NCBI GenBank assembly: GCA_016744775.1
Contig: JADGDS010000001.1
Coordinates: forward strand, 729,508-793,507
DNA length: 64,000 nucleotides
Direction: 5' to 3'
Source: Candidatus Marithrix sp.
GTDB taxonomy: Bacteria > Pseudomonadota > Gammaproteobacteria > Beggiatoales > Beggiatoaceae
Both the position numbers and the translations under genes were made by a program. Of the stretch, positions 44,056 through 52,993 are shown one piece after another. A model generated the notes under the pieces. The model had not been told where the DNA came from, ran no database searches, and was given only the letters and a program-made list of their open reading frames with translations. Within the stretch, counting starts at the first letter, position 1; each line of letters opens with the position of its first letter.

Positions 44056-44655
44056 TCACAAAGCTGACTGTAAAGCTCTACGAATTAAAACTTCACTAGT
44101 CAAACCATCTTCAGCAACTGCTTGCACCCAACGACGTGCATCAGCAGGCTTATAACCTAATGCTATTAAAGCACTAATTGCATCCTCAACAGGTGTTGCA
44201 ATATCCTTGCTTACAGGGCTAGTAGTAGATGTAGTTTTAACACTCGATTCTAAAATTGTTAAACGATCACGCATTTCTACTACTAATCTTTCAGCCATTT
44301 TTTTACCAACACCCGGAATCTTAATCAAACGCTTAGTATCATTCTGATTAATACATTGCACAAACATTGGTAATTCCATAGAAGATATAATGCTCAAAGC
44401 TAATTTTGGACCAATGCCGCTGACACGAATTAAATCACGAAATAACGAGCGTTCAGATTCAGTTAAAAATCCATATAATACATGCGCATCTTCGCGTACA
44501 CTTAAATGCGTTAATAAACTGACTTCGCTATTTAGCTCAGGTAAATTATAAAAAGTTGACATAGGTGCTAAAACTTCATAACCAACACCTTGTACATCAA
44601 TTACCAAAGAAGGAGCTTGTTTTTCTATTAATAAACCACGTAAACTACTAATCAT
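44056..44655 (-). CDS. ruvA: Holliday junction branch migration protein RuvA
   Basis: The 199-residue product is RuvA, which binds Holliday junctions and loads RuvB. The start MISSLRGLLIEKQAPSLVID, LLTHLSVREDAHVLYGF, GIGPKLALSII and the helix-hairpin-helix GVGKKMAERLVVEMRDRL are typical, with the C-terminal domain III ISALIALGYKPADARR. Its start is 102 nt from the ruvC stop because a repeat element has entered; the same codon sequence just before the start is found before the ruvC stop. There is no ruvB gene in the window. Confidence 0.96.
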   Translation of the reverse strand: MISSLRGLLIEKQAPSLVIDVQGVGYEVLAPMSTFYNLPELNSEVSLLTHLSVREDAHVLYGFLTESERSLFRDLIRVSGIGPKLALSIISSMELPMFVQCINQNDTKRLIKIPGVGKKMAERLVVEMRDRLTILESSVKTTSTTSPVSKDIATPVEDAISALIALGYKPADARRWVQAVAEDGLTSEVLIRRALQSAL

Positions 44656-44656
44656 A

Positions 44657-44775
44657 TTTAATAAGAGGAATTATGCTGTAGGTTGGGCTGACGACAGGAA
44701 GCCCAACGAATGTGGTAAAGTTGTTGGGCTTCCTGTCGTCAGCCCAACCTACAATGTTTAATAAGAGGAATGATG
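44657..44775. mobile_element. 31-bp-arm palindromic element with 15-bp flanking repeats at the ruvC end
   Basis: The palindrome has perfect 31-bp arms (44677-44707 and 44723-44753) with a 15-nt loop, family 6. It is flanked by direct repeats TTTAATAAGAGGAAT at 44657-44671 and 44757-44771, exactly 100 bp apart, followed by TATG and GATG. The right repeat is the end of ruvC; the left one now precedes ruvA. This suggests insertion between the ruvC stop and ruvA start with target duplication. Confidence 0.82.
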
Positions 44776-45228
44776 TAAATGACAAAGAGCAATCGCCAAA
44801 GCATCAGCAGCATCAGCTTGTGGCGTGCCGGGAAGATTTAATAGCAACTTAACCATTTGTTGTATCTGAACTTTATCAGCATGACCAGTTCCAACTATAG
44901 TTTGTTTAATTTTGGTGGGTGCATATTCATGTACAGATAAGCTATGTTGCATAGCTGCAACTATAGCTACAGCTCGCGCTTGAGCTAATTTAAGTGCTGA
45001 AGCGGCATTACGATACACAAATACTTGTTCAATTGACAATATAGTCGGTTGATATTGTTCAATAATTTTATTTACACTATTAAAAATTTCATTGAGACGA
45101 ACAGGCATTGCTTCTGTTTTGAGACGTATGCAACCACTAGTTATATATGTCGCTTTACGCGATTGAATTTCAATGATCCCAAATCCAGTAATTCTCGAAC
45201 CGGGATCAATACCTAAAATACGTGTCAC
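44758..45228 (-). CDS. ruvC: crossover junction endodeoxyribonuclease RuvC
   Basis: The 156-residue product is RuvC, the Holliday junction resolvase. It starts with GTG, overlaps the yebC stop by 4 nt (GTGA), and reads [20 protein letters not shown] (catalytic Asp7), then ILSIEQVF, then the C-terminal acidic pair in [13 protein letters not shown]. The last codons HHSSY are duplicated downstream by the palindromic element. Confidence 0.96.
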   Translation of the reverse strand: MTRILGIDPGSRITGFGIIEIQSRKATYITSGCIRLKTEAMPVRLNEIFNSVNKIIEQYQPTILSIEQVFVYRNAASALKLAQARAVAIVAAMQHSLSVHEYAPTKIKQTIVGTGHADKVQIQQMVKLLLNLPGTPQADAADALAIALCHLHHSSY

Positions 45229-45971
45229 CCTAATTGAGACAATATCTCATCACTAATATCAGCATTAGAAGATACTTTTTGTACATCATCTAAATCTTCT
45301 AACATATCCAATAAACGTAACATTTTTTCAGCGGTTTTTAAATCAAGAGTATTAGTAATTGAAGCGTGCATTGTTACTTCAGCATGGTCAGGTATCAACT
45401 TAGCTTTTTTCATCGCTTCTGATACAGTATAAAAATCATCAGAAGCTGTTAATACATCAATCGAATCATCATCATGATGTACTACATCTTCAGCACCTGC
45501 TTCTAAAGCCGCTTCCATAATTTGATCTTCATCACTACCAGCAGGATAACTTAATAAACCTACTTTTTTAAACAAATAAGATACTGAACCATCAGTACCT
45601 AAATTACCACCAGATTTACTAAAAGCATGACGCACTTCAGATACTGTACGATTACGATTATCGGTCATACAATCAACCATAACCGCAACACCACCGGGGC
45701 CATAACCCTCATAAAGAACTTCTTCGTAATTCTCACCATCAAGGGCACCAGAACCACGCTTCACAGCGCGTTCTATAGTATCCTTCGTCATATTACCAGC
45801 TAAAGCTTTATCAATAGCGGCGCGTAAACGCGGATTTGAATCCGCATCACCTCCACCTAGACGAGCTGCTACAGTAATTTCACGAATTAATTTAGTAAAT
45901 AATTTACCTCGTTTAGCATCCTGCGCACCTTTACGGTGTTGGATGTTTGCCCATTTACTATGTCCAGCCAT
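45225..45971 (-). CDS. yebC: YebC/PmpR family transcriptional regulator
   Basis: The 248-residue product begins [27 protein letters not shown], as almost all YebC proteins do, and contains [22 protein letters not shown] and the C-terminal [14 protein letters not shown]. The family is known for transcriptional regulation and, more recently, for helping ribosomes at polyproline stretches. It precedes ruvC with a 4-nt overlap and follows plsY directly (stop then ATG), so these are one operon. Confidence 0.94.
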   Translation of the reverse strand: MAGHSKWANIQHRKGAQDAKRGKLFTKLIREITVAARLGGGDADSNPRLRAAIDKALAGNMTKDTIERAVKRGSGALDGENYEEVLYEGYGPGGVAVMVDCMTDNRNRTVSEVRHAFSKSGGNLGTDGSVSYLFKKVGLLSYPAGSDEDQIMEAALEAGAEDVVHHDDDSIDVLTASDDFYTVSEAMKKAKLIPDHAEVTMHASITNTLDLKTAEKMLRLLDMLEDLDDVQKVSSNADISDEILSQLG

Positions 45972-46562
45972 TTATTTCTTGCCTATTTTATCTTCTTTAC
46001 CATTTAATAAATTATCTATATTGCTACGATGTCGCCAAAGGAGTAATCCAGTTATTATACAACTCATCACAACATAAGCCAATTCACCTATCAAAAAATA
46101 CATATAAATTGGGCTTAAAATCGCGGTTAAAATAGCGGCTAATGATGAATAACGAAATACTAATGCCACCATTAACCAAGTTACTAATGCCGCTATACCA
46201 ACTTGCCATGTCAATATCAATAAAACTCCCAGAGCAGTAGCGACTCCTTTACCACCTTTAAAATTAAAGAAGATAGGATATAAATGTCCTAAAAAAGCCG
46301 CCAAACCTACAGCCGCTAATATATTGACATTATCAGTAAACAAAGTAGCAATCAACACTGCAAGTATAGCTTTATTTATATCTATAAATAAAGTACATAA
46401 AGCCGCTGTTTTACCACTATAACGCAATACATTAGTAGCACCGGGGTTACCTGATCCTTGAGTACGTGGATCAGTTAAATTCATCAATTTGGTGACAACT
46501 ATTGCACCTGAAACTGAGCCTAATAAATAGGCTCCAATAATTAAAAAAATGTTAATTAACAT
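45972..46562 (-). CDS. plsY: glycerol-3-phosphate acyltransferase PlsY
   Basis: The 196-residue membrane protein has the PlsY motifs GSGNPGATNVLR and FKGGKGVATALG and about five helices. It transfers an acyl group from acyl phosphate to glycerol-3-phosphate, the first step of phospholipid synthesis, at the cytoplasmic membrane. Its stop codon abuts the yebC start codon, and it lies 5 nt after the PBP1a stop. Confidence 0.95.
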   Translation of the reverse strand: MLINIFLIIGAYLLGSVSGAIVVTKLMNLTDPRTQGSGNPGATNVLRYSGKTAALCTLFIDINKAILAVLIATLFTDNVNILAAVGLAAFLGHLYPIFFNFKGGKGVATALGVLLILTWQVGIAALVTWLMVALVFRYSSLAAILTAILSPIYMYFLIGELAYVVMSCIITGLLLWRHRSNIDNLLNGKEDKIGKK

Positions 46563-46567
46563 AGACC

Positions 46568-49183
46568 TTATCTATTTTTTTTGCTTCTTGTTTTTTTACG
46601 TTTACGTTTACTACGGCGTTTACTACGACGATCCTTCTTAGTCTTAGCTTTCACTTTTTCTTTCTTAGTGACTTTAGGTTTTTTATTATAAAAATAATCA
46701 CTACGAGGAGAATTAGGTACAAACAAAGAACGAGTTCCAGTAGTTGCAGTTTCAGTAAGTTCTTTATCAGGTGACAAAGAATTTACATTATCTGCTATAT
46801 TGCTATAGTCATATTCGCGTATTTTTTCTACTTCTGTAGGCACTGGTCTAGCATAAGAATTTACAATCTTACTATTTAAAGCAGTTTTAAGAAATCTAGC
46901 CAATACCGGTGCCGCTGTTTTACCGCCTGCCGCTTTACCACCAATAGAACGAGGTTTATCATAACCTAACCAAACACTAGCCGCTATTTTAGAAGTATAA
47001 GCAGCAAACCATACATCACGTTGATTACTAGTAGTACCTGTTTTTCCTGCTAAACCACGCCCCAGATATCTTGCTCGCTTACCAGTTCCGCGATTGACTA
47101 CACTTCTCATCATAGAAGTCATTTGTGAAACATTGCGTTTACTAATCACTCGTGGCGCATAACGCGGTACTAATGAACAAGATTTATTAGGAACTACAAT
47201 ATCACTCGCATTCACCTCTTTTAAAGTAGCTAACACATCCTTGGGACATTTGCGGCAAATTTTAAATGGATGAGCAGTATAAACAACTTTACCAGAATAA
47301 TCTTCAATACGATCAATCAGATAAGGTTTAACCCTATATCCACCATTTGCAAACACCGTAAAACCAGAACTTAATTCTAATACCGTAACCTCAGAAGATC
47401 CTAAAGCAATAGTATAATTACGAGGAACCCTATTAAACCCAAATTTCTTTAAATGTTCAAGTGTATAATCAACTCCAACTTGTTTTAATAAACGTACAGC
47501 AGACACATTATAAGAATAGGTTAACGCTCTTCTGAGACTTGTCCAACCATAATACCTATGACTATAATTCTTTGGTATCCAATAAGTTCCACCAACTTTA
47601 AACACTATTCTGCCATCATAAATACGACTACTTGCACTATAACCTTTTTTAATAGCTGCTGAATAAGTAAAAGGTTTAAAAGTTGAACCGGGTTGTCGTC
47701 TGGCGTAAGAACCTCGATTAAATTTGCTATGATGAAAATTATATCCGCCAACCAGAGCCAATACAGCCCCATCAGTTGGTTCAACTGCAACTATAGAACC
47801 TTGAAATTCTGGATGCTGAAATACACTCCAACCAGCACGTTTCAATCTTTTGACTTTTATCTTTTGTGAAAAAGATTCTTCATAGATACTATCAGGATCT
47901 TCCTTTTTGCCTTTTTTTCTTCTCAGATGTGGTTTTGCCCAAATAATATCCCCTTTTCTAAGATATTTTCTACGTTTATAACGTCCACGTCGTACAATAT
48001 AACTACGTGCCCAATTTACATTGGATCCATAAATTCTAACAACACCTACCATACGATTATAAACTGTTAGCCTTCTACGCCCAATACTTAAGACTATACT
48101 AGGCATAGTACCACCTAACTCACGCGGATATTTTTTTAAGGCACCATCTGCCCATTTATATATATCATCTTTCTTTTTAAGATTTCTAGGTATTGAAATA
48201 TGAGCCAATGGACCACGATAGCCACGCGCTCTATCAAAACCACCTACTTTTCTACGTATTATCCCTTGAGCGCGTCTTTGCAATCTACTATCAATGGTTG
48301 TATAAACTTTATAACCCTTATAAGCATCTTTACCAAATTTACTTATCATATAAGCACGAACCATATCAGCAATATAAAATCCATCAAATTCAGATCTCGG
48401 TTGATGGTGCTTGGCTTTAATAGGTTCTTTCATAGCTTTATCATATTCTTTTTGAGTAATATAATTAAGCTTTAACATCCGTCCTAAAACATAGCCTCGA
48501 CGTTCAATAGCGCGTTTAGGATTTTTGAGAGGATTATTTGCTGAAGGAGCTTTTGGTAAACCTGCCATCATTGCCCATTGTGCTATACTTAAATCCCGCA
48601 GATCTTTGCCATAATATACTTGAGCAGCAGCACCAAAACCATAAGAACGATATCCAAGGTAAATTTTATTTAAATATAATTCTAAAATTTCCTTTTTAGA
48701 CAATTCTTTTTCAATTTTTAAAGATAAATAAATTTCTTGGAATTTGCGGGTAAAAGTTCGTTTTCTAGTCAATAAAAAATTACGAGTTACCTGCATGGTG
48801 ATAGTACTACCACCTTGACGTTTTTGACCAGTAACCAATAAATTAAAAACCGCCCTAAATAAACTTTTAGCCTCCACACCTTTATGTTCAAAAAATGTCT
48901 CATCTTCTGATGCTAACACTGCTTTTACTAACAATGGAGGAATTTGTTCAAGAGGTAAAGGAATACGACGACGCTTACCATATTCAGTTATAAAACGTTT
49001 ATCTCGTGTATATACATGAAATGGAGCTTGTAAATTAACATCCTTAAGATGTTCAGTAGAAGGTAATTGAGGTATTAAATACCAATTTACTGTTGCCATA
49101 ATAGCTGCAATTATTAGGAACAGCAATAAACCCATCATTAGGGTAGTATATAAGACTTTGCGAAAATAATTTTTAACACTCAT
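46568..49183 (-). CDS. mrcA: penicillin-binding protein 1A with a basic C-terminal tail
   Basis: The 871-residue product is a bifunctional class A PBP. It has a membrane anchor (about 13-35), a transglycosylase domain with SEDETFFEHKGV (E93) and GGSTITMQ, and a transpeptidase domain with PGSTFKPF (S500, K503), SYN (557-559) and KTGT (714-717). It polymerises and cross-links peptidoglycan. The last ~38 residues, from about 834, are almost all Lys and Arg, which is unusual for the family. It starts 8 nt from the divergent pilM start. LpoA at 18490-19575 is its expected outer-membrane partner. Confidence 0.95.
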   Translation of the reverse strand: MSVKNYFRKVLYTTLMMGLLLFLIIAAIMATVNWYLIPQLPSTEHLKDVNLQAPFHVYTRDKRFITEYGKRRRIPLPLEQIPPLLVKAVLASEDETFFEHKGVEAKSLFRAVFNLLVTGQKRQGGSTITMQVTRNFLLTRKRTFTRKFQEIYLSLKIEKELSKKEILELYLNKIYLGYRSYGFGAAAQVYYGKDLRDLSIAQWAMMAGLPKAPSANNPLKNPKRAIERRGYVLGRMLKLNYITQKEYDKAMKEPIKAKHHQPRSEFDGFYIADMVRAYMISKFGKDAYKGYKVYTTIDSRLQRRAQGIIRRKVGGFDRARGYRGPLAHISIPRNLKKKDDIYKWADGALKKYPRELGGTMPSIVLSIGRRRLTVYNRMVGVVRIYGSNVNWARSYIVRRGRYKRRKYLRKGDIIWAKPHLRRKKGKKEDPDSIYEESFSQKIKVKRLKRAGWSVFQHPEFQGSIVAVEPTDGAVLALVGGYNFHHSKFNRGSYARRQPGSTFKPFTYSAAIKKGYSASSRIYDGRIVFKVGGTYWIPKNYSHRYYGWTSLRRALTYSYNVSAVRLLKQVGVDYTLEHLKKFGFNRVPRNYTIALGSSEVTVLELSSGFTVFANGGYRVKPYLIDRIEDYSGKVVYTAHPFKICRKCPKDVLATLKEVNASDIVVPNKSCSLVPRYAPRVISKRNVSQMTSMMRSVVNRGTGKRARYLGRGLAGKTGTTSNQRDVWFAAYTSKIAASVWLGYDKPRSIGGKAAGGKTAAPVLARFLKTALNSKIVNSYARPVPTEVEKIREYDYSNIADNVNSLSPDKELTETATTGTRSLFVPNSPRSDYFYNKKPKVTKKEKVKAKTKKDRRSKRRSKRKRKKTRSKKNR

Positions 49184-49191
49184 AAGAGCAG

Positions 49192-50250
49192 ATGAATTTA
49201 TTCAATTTTAGATTTAATTCTGTAATTGGTATCGAGATTAGCTCGACTGCCATTAAGTTAGTTGAACTGAGCCAAATTGGAACGGGCTTTCATGTTGAAA
49301 GTTATGCCATTGAAATATTGCCAGAAAACGTTGTTAAAGACAATAAAATTCTGAAAATGGATATTGTGATTGATAGCATTCGGCGTGTTGTTAAACGAGC
49401 TAAACCACGTACTAAATATACTGCTATTGCAGTGGGTGGAACCGCTGTTTTTACCAAATATATTCAAATGGAACAAGCTTTGTCTAATGAAGAGATAAAA
49501 ATTCAAGTTGAAACCGAATGTATTCAAAATAATAAACCTCTTGAAGAGATGAATTTGGATTTCCAAATTCTTAAATCTAATAATCATATTGATGTATTAA
49601 TAGCAACTTGTGAAACGAACATTGTGGATGATTATAGCAATGCTATTAAGCAAGCTGGATTGATCCCTAAAATTGTTGATATAGATAAATTTGCTTTAGC
49701 AAATGCCTTACAATTAGTAATTGAAACTAGTCCTGAAATTAACAATAATGAAATTATTGGTTTAATTGACATTGGTGCAACTATTATGACAATTAATGTT
49801 TTTTATGGAAATAAAATTCTCTATACAGATAAAAAATTGTTTGGATGTCAACAATTAACCAAACAGATTCAAAATCATTATAACTACAATTATTTAGAAG
49901 CTGAATTAGCACAACGCTATCAGAATCTTCCTAATGATTATTATACTGATCTCCTTGAAACTTTTAAGACTAATATGACTCAACAAGTTAGTCGAATAGT
50001 ACAATCTTATTACTCTTCACATAATTCTGATAAACTTTCACATCTGCTAATTACAGGCGGAGGTTCATCTATAGCCAATATCATAAAACCAATATACACT
50101 AAAGTAGGCGGGCATGTCTCAATCGTCAATCCTATGGCATCTATGTCAATCGCGTCACGAATCAATAAAGCCGCTTTGATTAAAGATGCACCAACTTTGA
50201 TGATTGCTTGCGGGCTTGCTTTGCGTAGTTTTGATGAAAAGTTAAGCTGA
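49192..50250 (+). CDS. pilM: type IV pilus assembly protein PilM
   Basis: The 352-residue product is an actin-like ATPase, PilM, which sits in the cytoplasm at the inner-membrane pilus complex. SVIGIEISSTAIKLVEL, IGLIDIGATIMTINV and LLITGGGSSIANI are the actin-fold motifs. It is the first gene of pilMNOPQ and starts 8 nt from the divergent PBP1a gene. The pilN gene follows after 4 nt. Confidence 0.94.
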   Translation: MNLFNFRFNSVIGIEISSTAIKLVELSQIGTGFHVESYAIEILPENVVKDNKILKMDIVIDSIRRVVKRAKPRTKYTAIAVGGTAVFTKYIQMEQALSNEEIKIQVETECIQNNKPLEEMNLDFQILKSNNHIDVLIATCETNIVDDYSNAIKQAGLIPKIVDIDKFALANALQLVIETSPEINNNEIIGLIDIGATIMTINVFYGNKILYTDKKLFGCQQLTKQIQNHYNYNYLEAELAQRYQNLPNDYYTDLLETFKTNMTQQVSRIVQSYYSSHNSDKLSHLLITGGGSSIANIIKPIYTKVGGHVSIVNPMASMSIASRINKAALIKDAPTLMIACGLALRSFDEKLS

Positions 50251-50254
50251 ATTT

Positions 50255-50794
50255 ATGCCATTATATCGTATTAATCTATTGCGTGAGCAACAAATATATA
50301 AACCTAATGTTTTTATTATTATTCCAATCTCACTTGTCTTTGTTAGCATCTTGGTATTGTTTATGCAATATATATTGCTAGATAAGATTAATTATCAACA
50401 AGAGCGAAATAAGTATTTACAACAAGAGATTAAGAAATTTAAAGATATTCTTAGGGAATATAAAGATTTAGAAACAAAAAAACATCTGTTGATTAAAAAC
50501 ATAAACTTACTTAAGCTAATAGAAAAAAATAGAGTTCAAATCATACATTTGTTTGAAGAACTTATCAATCTAGTGCCTGATGGTGTGTTTTTTAGTCGTC
50601 TGACTCAAAATGCTAATAAAATTTATTTGGAAGGAGTCACAGAGTCAGAAAAAAATTTATTTATTTTAATTAAAAATTTTAAGCAATCTAAATTTTTGAC
50701 AAATCCTAAGATTTATTCTATTGAAATGAAGCAGGATAAGCTAAAATCCAATGTTAGTCACTTTAAATTAGAATTAACACAAGCTTCACAATGA
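50255..50794 (+). CDS. pilN: type IV pilus assembly protein PilN
   Basis: The 179-residue product has a short cytoplasmic start (MPLYRINLLREQQ, the PilM-binding motif), one membrane helix (about 20-42), a coiled coil and a ferredoxin-like periplasmic domain. It overlaps pilO by 4 nt (ATGA). It joins PilM and PilO in the inner-membrane alignment complex. Confidence 0.9.
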   Translation: MPLYRINLLREQQIYKPNVFIIIPISLVFVSILVLFMQYILLDKINYQQERNKYLQQEIKKFKDILREYKDLETKKHLLIKNINLLKLIEKNRVQIIHLFEELINLVPDGVFFSRLTQNANKIYLEGVTESEKNLFILIKNFKQSKFLTNPKIYSIEMKQDKLKSNVSHFKLELTQASQ

Positions 50795-51342
50795 CAAAAT
50801 TTATCATCTTATTTATTATAACATTCGTATCTGTTTATTACTTTGACACACAATATCGGCTTGATCAATTAAAAAAATTGCAATTACAAGAACAAAAATT
50901 AAGGCAAACCGTCGCAGAACAGCAAGTGTTTGAATTAATTAAATTAAAAAAACAGTTGAAATTGTTGGAATCTACGCTAACAAATCGTTTAGATCATTTA
51001 TTGAGCAATGATTATGTGGCTTCGATTCAGAAAATTTCTAAAATTATACAAGCGAGTGATGTCAAACGACAATTATTTCAGCCGCTATATAGTAAAGAAA
51101 CTTTAGAACATTCACTGTATATGAAATTACCTATCAGATTACGTGTGATTGGTAATTATCATCAATTTGCAAAATTGGTTAGTCGTATTGCAGTAATGGA
51201 TCATATTGTGACACAGCAGGATGTTCATATTAGACCAAATAAAGATGATAAGTATCCCTTAATCTTAGAAATTACATTATATATATATCGTTCTGTTGAT
51301 TTAGATAAAAAGGTGAACAGATATGATCAAACAAACTTATAA
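50791..51342 (+). CDS. pilO: type IV pilus assembly protein PilO
   Basis: The 183-residue product has an N-terminal membrane helix (FIILFIITFVSVYYF), a coiled coil rich in Gln, Leu and Lys, and a small periplasmic domain. Position and layout identify it as PilO, the partner of PilN, although the sequence is divergent. The N-terminal YFDTQYRLDQLKKLQLQEQKLRQ is the coiled coil. It overlaps pilP by 20 nt. Confidence 0.88.
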   Translation: MTKFIILFIITFVSVYYFDTQYRLDQLKKLQLQEQKLRQTVAEQQVFELIKLKKQLKLLESTLTNRLDHLLSNDYVASIQKISKIIQASDVKRQLFQPLYSKETLEHSLYMKLPIRLRVIGNYHQFAKLVSRIAVMDHIVTQQDVHIRPNKDDKYPLILEITLYIYRSVDLDKKVNRYDQTNL

Positions 51343-51946
51343 ATTATTTTCTTTATTGGGAATCATAATTTTATTATCAGCATGTAATAAACATGATTTA
51401 TCAGATTTAGAAGTTTATATAGCTAAGATAAGAACCAGCAACCATAATCCAATTAAACCAATTACTGTTTATCAACCAATTCAAAATTATTTTTATAAGG
51501 CTACAAAAAATCGTGATCCATTTATACCGCTTAAGAGTTTAATGGCAAAATCAAAGCCTAAATATAAATTTCAGCCTAAGCCTAAACCTAAACCTAAATC
51601 TAAGCCTAAGCCTAAATCTAAACCTAAGCTTATTAAGCTAAAACCAAAACGCAGAATAATACCAGTAAAGCTGAAAAAATGTCGAAGAAAGCCTTCTAAA
51701 ATAGATTATGTTGGGATAAAACACCTAAAAATGCTTGGTACTTTGCAAATGGGCAAGCATAAATGGGGATTAGTAAAATCAAATGGTATAGTGTTACGTG
51801 TAAAACGAAATGATTATATTGCTAATGTTAAGGTTCTTAGAATTGCTGAAAAGCATATTACATTTTTAAGAATTGTGCCTGATGGCAAAGGATGTTGGAA
51901 AAAAGTCTATGAGAAAATTTTTATTAATTCTGTTGATTATAATTAG
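51323..51946 (+). CDS. pilP: type IV pilus assembly lipoprotein PilP
   Basis: The 207-residue product has a lipobox (ILLSAC) and a long flexible linker made of Lys-Pro repeats (KPKPKPKPKSKPKPKSKPK) between residues 80 and 110. A C-terminal beta domain follows (about 130-205, LKMLGTLQMGKHKWGLVKSNGIVLRV). PilP joins PilN/O to the PilQ secretin. The linker is longer and more basic than usual. It overlaps pilQ by 38 nt. Confidence 0.88.
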   Translation: MIKQTYKLFSLLGIIILLSACNKHDLSDLEVYIAKIRTSNHNPIKPITVYQPIQNYFYKATKNRDPFIPLKSLMAKSKPKYKFQPKPKPKPKSKPKPKSKPKLIKLKPKRRIIPVKLKKCRRKPSKIDYVGIKHLKMLGTLQMGKHKWGLVKSNGIVLRVKRNDYIANVKVLRIAEKHITFLRIVPDGKGCWKKVYEKIFINSVDYN

Positions 51947-52931
51947 TCATAGTGTTTTAGCAGATGATTATGAAGATCAATTAGTTTCATTTAATTTTCA
52001 AAAAATTGATGTACGTGCAGTATTAAATATCTTGTTTGAATTACCGGGCGTTAATGTCAATATGGTGGCTGGTGAGGATGTGCAAGGTATTGTTAGTTTA
52101 CGCTTGAATAATGTTTCTTGGAAACAGGCGTTGAAGATTATTCTTGAAACTAAAGGTTTGACAATGCAACGTGAAGCTAATATTGTCAAAATTAATGTTT
52201 TGAAAAAACAGCGTGTAGAGGTTATTAAACTTCTTCATGCTAAGGCGCAAGATATTATTAGTATTTTAGTTGCCAAAAATATATCGGTAGATGAGCGTAG
52301 TAATAGTTTAATTATTGAAGATACAAAGACTAAAATTGAAGAGTTACGTAAGGTGATAAAATTACTTGATATTCCAGCGCGTCAGGTATTAATTGAGTCT
52401 AAAATAGTATTGACTACTCCTGAATTTAGTCAAGAATTAGGGCGTAAATTTAGTGATAAAAGCGATGATGATCAGTATCTGTTAGATGATAATTTTATTG
52501 TAACTTTACCTAGTCAGGGAAAAAGAAGTAGTATTATTGGTGTAGTGATTGATAGTAAAAAGAATAATTTATTAGATTTAGAATTATTATCAATGCAATC
52601 AGAAAAACTGGGCAAGATTATTTCTATCCCTAGAATTATCACCAAGAATCGACGAGAAGCTCATTTTGCTCAACAATTGAAAACTAATGAAATAACATTG
52701 AGAGTAACTCCAGAAATTACACCAGATCAGGCTATTAGTTTAGCATTATCATTGAATTTTAATAGAAATGAATTAAAAACCAATATAGTGATTAATAATG
52801 GTGAAACTATTGTTTTAGGAAGCATTTATAATAAGCAAGGCAAACTTTCTAAATTGCCGCTAATAGGTAAATTGTTTAAACAGCGGCACCAAGAATTGCT
52901 GATTTTTGTTAGAGTGAAGATTTTAAAATAA
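51909..52931 (+). CDS. pilQ: short PilQ-like secretin
   Basis: The product (340 residues) has a signal peptide (LLILLIIISHSVLA), an N0/STN domain (FNFQKIDVRAVLNILFELPG), an N1 domain (VIKLLHAKAQDIISIL, SLIIEDTKTKIEELRKVI) and secretin motifs ITLRVTPEITPD and LIGKLFKQRHQELLIFVRVKIL. PilQ proteins are usually about 700 residues. This one has no AMIN domains and lacks the EQG..IPY segment before ITLRVTPEI; the sequence jumps from AHFAQ to QLKTNEI. The start at 51909 lies after the pilP coding frame and precedes the signal peptide. It may form a reduced channel, or be a decaying copy. Confidence 0.82.
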   Translation: MRKFLLILLIIISHSVLADDYEDQLVSFNFQKIDVRAVLNILFELPGVNVNMVAGEDVQGIVSLRLNNVSWKQALKIILETKGLTMQREANIVKINVLKKQRVEVIKLLHAKAQDIISILVAKNISVDERSNSLIIEDTKTKIEELRKVIKLLDIPARQVLIESKIVLTTPEFSQELGRKFSDKSDDDQYLLDDNFIVTLPSQGKRSSIIGVVIDSKKNNLLDLELLSMQSEKLGKIISIPRIITKNRREAHFAQQLKTNEITLRVTPEITPDQAISLALSLNFNRNELKTNIVINNGETIVLGSIYNKQGKLSKLPLIGKLFKQRHQELLIFVRVKILK

Positions 52932-52984
52932 ACCTTGTCTTTTTTACCCAAGCAGCATAAAATTACCTTGTATTTTTTCCCTAA
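52932..52984 (+). promoter_or_regulatory. direct-repeat operator-like sites upstream of DUF4143 gene 2
   Basis: Two copies of ACCTTGTnTTTTTTnCCC start at 52932 and 52965, 33 bp apart. They lie directly upstream of the DUF4143 gene start and match the spacing seen before DUF4143 gene 1. Confidence 0.5.
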
Positions 52985-52993
52985 TAGGTAATT

